Shown one piece after another: positions 49,193 to 51,831 of a stretch of 51,831 nt of DNA. Below the pieces are notes generated by a model. The model was not told where the DNA came from, made no database searches, and saw only the letters and a program-made list of their open reading frames with translations. Numbering within the stretch: the stretch's first letter is position 1; the number at the start of each line of letters is the position of its first letter. The position numbers and the translations under genes were made by a program. This DNA comes from VBAS01 sp035318985 (GTDB lineage Bacteria > Bacteroidota > Bacteroidia > Chitinophagales > Chitinophagaceae): NCBI GenBank assembly GCA_035318985.1, contig DATHDP010000012.1, forward strand, positions 1-51,831. Reading direction: 5' to 3'.

Positions 49193-51831
49193 TTACAGTT
49201 TTTGTATTTTTTCATTTTGATCAATACCCGCACCTGTAACACTTAAATTATAAGAACCTGCCGGTAATCTATTCATGTTAATAGTAAAGTTGTTTCCGAC
49301 GCCTTTTTTCACATTCTCTGATCCCTTTTGTATCACCCTTCCAACATTATCTGTCAACTTCCATTGAACTCTTCCATCGGTTTCAGCAGCAATTGTTACT
49401 TTCATTTCTGTGAGTACCGGGTTTGGAGCTATGCTTAACTTACCTGTAATAAGAGGGAATGATACAGAAATAATATTTGAGTATTTGAAATTACCATCAA
49501 TATCAACAATTTTCAACCTGTAATAAAGTCTCTGGGAAGATTGGTTAATTGCATCGTTGTCGGTAAATGAATAATCAAACGAACCACCTGTGTTGTTTCT
49601 TCCATTGGCTGTTACATTTCCAATGCCGTTGAAACGAATACCATCTGCACTTCTTTCTATACCAAAATAAGAGGTATTGATCTCGTTCTCTGTTTTCCAA
49701 TTTAATAAAACTGAATTATCATTTTGTAAATGACCTGTGAATGAAAGAAGATCTAATGGTAGTGTAAATAGTGTAAAGCTATTAATGGCCGCGAAATAAA
49801 AGGAAGAGAAGCTGGTTATATCTCCCTGCAGCATATAGCCATTTGCGCCATGGGCCTCTGCATAAGTTGGGGTTATTGCAGTTGGTGGCGCACTTATAGC
49901 ACTACTACAAGGATCGTTGTTTTTATAAATTCTCAAGTTGCCGATCGCAGAAACGTTGCTGGCCCCGTCAGCGATCAAAGCATCTAACTCAGCCTTTGAT
50001 AAATAGAGCCTGATCTTTACTGTAGATGAAGGTTGGTTTTGTGGCGTAATGGTCATATTTCTGTCAAGATAATGAGTTGTATTTGCTACGCGGATAGGTC
50101 CGGAGTTTTTATAAAAACTGGAAGTAATGGTTCCAAGGTTATTTCCATTAGCATAAATTTCCGCCATGATATTTCCATCAGGGCCAGTAATTGGAACCCA
50201 AAGATTATTATTAGTATTATCAATAGTTACTACTGTTCCTGTATTACAAGAATTAACAGCGCCATTAGTGACATCAATAGAAGTTGGGATGGTACTTTTG
50301 CCTGCATTATCATAATAACCAAGGAAAGTATATTTCTGTACACAACCTGCACAGCTAGGCACGGTTGGGAAAGCTGAACCGGGGCCCGATGTAGTAGATG
50401 TATTATCCATGACTACAAAAATGTCTTTTCCATTAGGTGCAAAAGCCAAGTCCCTGAAACGGTTTTGACTATTAAAATAACTAATGGTGTCACTTACAGT
50501 ATTAGTAGGTGCAGTCGCAGCGCCTGTCCCATCCAGTCTCATTCTTAAAAGACGTCCCCATTTTAATGAACCAGCCACTAATGAATTTTTCCAACCAGGA
50601 ATTAAGGTATTTCTATAAAGGTCTAATCCTGACCAGGCTTCTGTTGGCCATCCGGGTGCAGGCAATGCATTACCTGGATTAGTCCGCCAAATATTAGATA
50701 CTGTAGCTTGTGACGCCGCATAAGCTGAGAAAAGAGGATCTTTATAAAGACCATTTCCGTTTGCATCTATAGTTGCCCTGTTTGTAGCTTCATTGCCAAT
50801 GGGCGGACAGCTTGATACTCCAAGGTTATCTGTAAAATCAGCACCTGCAGAAACACTGGTATTGGTACCCTGAACAGAATTACCATTATAATTTCCATCC
50901 ACAAATCCTTCTATTAATGGATGACCATAATTTCTATTTCGTTCAATAACATTTATCTCATCATCACTATAAGGACCGTGAGAGGATCCATATAAAATGT
51001 TTAAAGAAGGATCATATGCAAAGCCCTGGTTATTTCTAATACCAATACTCCATACAGCACTTGTTGAAGAATAAGGATTATCAGTTGGTACCCATGGAAG
51101 TCCTCCAACTGTATCAACGTTAAATCTTAATATCTTTCCTTCATATGATGCGGGGTTCTGAGCATTATTCGGCCGGGTACGGTTACTGAATTGACCTGCA
51201 CCCATATCTCCTGATGCGTAAAACAAATACGGAGTGCCACCTACTGCGACAGGAGCTATAATTATTCTTTGCGAATTATGATCATTACTACCCGGTAAAT
51301 TATCGCAAACTATCGCTGGAGATTCCAATTTGCCAGTACCTGGATTATATGTAAATCGTACTAATTTATTTCTAAATAATAACCCTGTTGGAGAACTACC
51401 TCCTAAATTTCTATGTACATAGGATATATACACAAAGTCATTATTACCTGTTCCATCCATGAAGTTTGGATGAATAGCTAAACCGGCTAAACCCCCTTGT
51501 GGCCAGTTACTATTGAATTGAACATCCAATGTATCAGAAGGAGCAGGCAGCCATGTACTTCCCATTGATATATCAAGTACAGTTGTTTTAGCTCCCGTAT
51601 TTGGATCCATCTTGTAAACTTTATAACCTCTCGATTCTGTTATCCATAAATTATTGTCAGGACCATAAGTAACTTCCCATGGATATTGTAAAACCCCAGA
51701 GCCGGAAAGAGTGATTTGTTTGTAAACTTCATTCATACGTCCGGCTACAACATTAGCCGAGGCTGGTGGGTGCGTCACACAAATATTGAATCCACCATTA
51801 CTTAAAATGTTGCTGCCAACATTCGAAACTC
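49193..51831 (-). CDS. T9SS-secreted PQQ-type sugar dehydrogenase homologue (5' end outside window)
   Basis: The frame is open to the window edge (878 residues visible), and the GTG at 51778 is internal. The visible start SNGGFNICVTHPPASANVV leads into a GSDH propeller (about the first 480 residues) with GSNDHNSQRI (catalytic-type His kept), SSHGPYSDDEINVI and GNNDFVYISYVHRN. The usual GHRNPQG motif reads GIRNNQG and NYGWP reads NYGHP, so the active site differs from the paralogue at 44244. An Ig-like region, an FN3-like module (LPLDLLSFTGHLQNDNSV) and a type A sorting domain (LSIAPNPVLTEMKVTI) follow. Activity on sugars is therefore less certain. Confidence 0.85.
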   Translation of the reverse strand, partial: VSNVGSNILSNGGFNICVTHPPASANVVAGRMNEVYKQITLSGSGVLQYPWEVTYGPDNNLWITESRGYKVYKMDPNTGAKTTVLDISMGSTWLPAPSDTLDVQFNSNWPQGGLAGLAIHPNFMDGTGNNDFVYISYVHRNLGGSSPTGLLFRNKLVRFTYNPGTGKLESPAIVCDNLPGSNDHNSQRIIIAPVAVGGTPYLFYASGDMGAGQFSNRTRPNNAQNPASYEGKILRFNVDTVGGLPWVPTDNPYSSTSAVWSIGIRNNQGFAYDPSLNILYGSSHGPYSDDEINVIERNRNYGHPLIEGFVDGNYNGNSVQGTNTSVSAGADFTDNLGVSSCPPIGNEATNRATIDANGNGLYKDPLFSAYAASQATVSNIWRTNPGNALPAPGWPTEAWSGLDLYRNTLIPGWKNSLVAGSLKWGRLLRMRLDGTGAATAPTNTVSDTISYFNSQNRFRDLAFAPNGKDIFVVMDNTSTTSGPGSAFPTVPSCAGCVQKYTFLGYYDNAGKSTIPTSIDVTNGAVNSCNTGTVVTIDNTNNNLWVPITGPDGNIMAEIYANGNNLGTITSSFYKNSGPIRVANTTHYLDRNMTITPQNQPSSTVKIRLYLSKAELDALIADGASNVSAIGNLRIYKNNDPCSSAISAPPTAITPTYAEAHGANGYMLQGDITSFSSFYFAAINSFTLFTLPLDLLSFTGHLQNDNSVLLNWKTENEINTSYFGIERSADGIRFNGIGNVTANGRNNTGGSFDYSFTDNDAINQSSQRLYYRLKIVDIDGNFKYSNIISVSFPLITGKLSIAPNPVLTEMKVTIAAETDGRVQWKLTDNVGRVIQKGSENVKKGVGNNFTINMNRLPAGSYNLSVTGAGIDQNEKIQKL

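Noticed and set aside
51776..51778. GTG at 51778 as the true start of the right-end dehydrogenase
   Set aside because: The frame stays open and protein-like (GSNILSNGGFNIC) to the window edge and there is no signal peptide after the GTG, which a T9SS protein needs.

Overview
The window is AT-rich chromosomal DNA from a member of the Bacteroidota, most likely family Chitinophagaceae (inference). The signs are several large TonB-dependent outer-membrane receptors, many secreted proteins ending in type IX secretion (T9SS) sorting domains, Bacteroidota-type promoters (TTG, about 20 nt, TAnnTTTG) and almost no Shine-Dalgarno sequences. I see no tRNA, rRNA, CRISPR array, insertion sequence or prophage.

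Layout. 1-3469: the 3' part of a TonB-dependent receptor gene and a surface lipoprotein gene. 3730-5627 (minus): a metallophosphoesterase of the LpxH type and an overlapping glycosyltransferase. 5814-7991: three small genes of unknown function, with two possible small-RNA loci in the gaps. 8204-9829: a Pit-type phosphate transporter with its DUF47/PhoU-like partner. 9859-13994 (minus): a compact pentose-phosphate operon, rpiB-gnd-zwf-pgl. 14123-16416: a small lipoprotein gene and, on the minus strand, a PhoB/PhoR-like response regulator and histidine kinase. 16637-20740: a secreted protein with a possible caspase-like His/Cys pair, and an ABC exporter. 20928-25422: ATP synthase genes atpB-atpE-atpF-atpH-atpA, broken up by intergenic repeats; the gamma, beta and epsilon genes do not follow. 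25561-29544: a TonB-dependent receptor with a small periplasmic protein, then a membrane protein and winged-helix regulator pair.

29543-35841 (minus) is the most unusual part. It is a tandem array of four genes for T9SS-secreted surface proteins. Each gene has its own promoter with the same geometry (CTTG, exactly 20 nt from TTG to TAnnTTTG). Three have a long 5' leader with a shared core motif. Three are followed by a near-identical element of about 115 bp that can fold into a long closing stem and then a terminator hairpin. Two genes are recent duplicates; the outer two keep the C-terminal half and the non-coding parts but have different N-terminal parts. It looks like a co-regulated, modular family of surface proteins with conserved untranslated RNA parts.

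36212-51831: an outer-membrane beta-barrel receptor, a GEVED-domain T9SS protein, a small secreted protein, pdxA, and a group in which a TonB-dependent receptor lies between two genes for T9SS-secreted PQQ-type sugar dehydrogenase homologues. The second of these runs off the right end of the window. Together the genes describe a cell with standard central metabolism and a large investment in outer-membrane uptake and secreted surface proteins.
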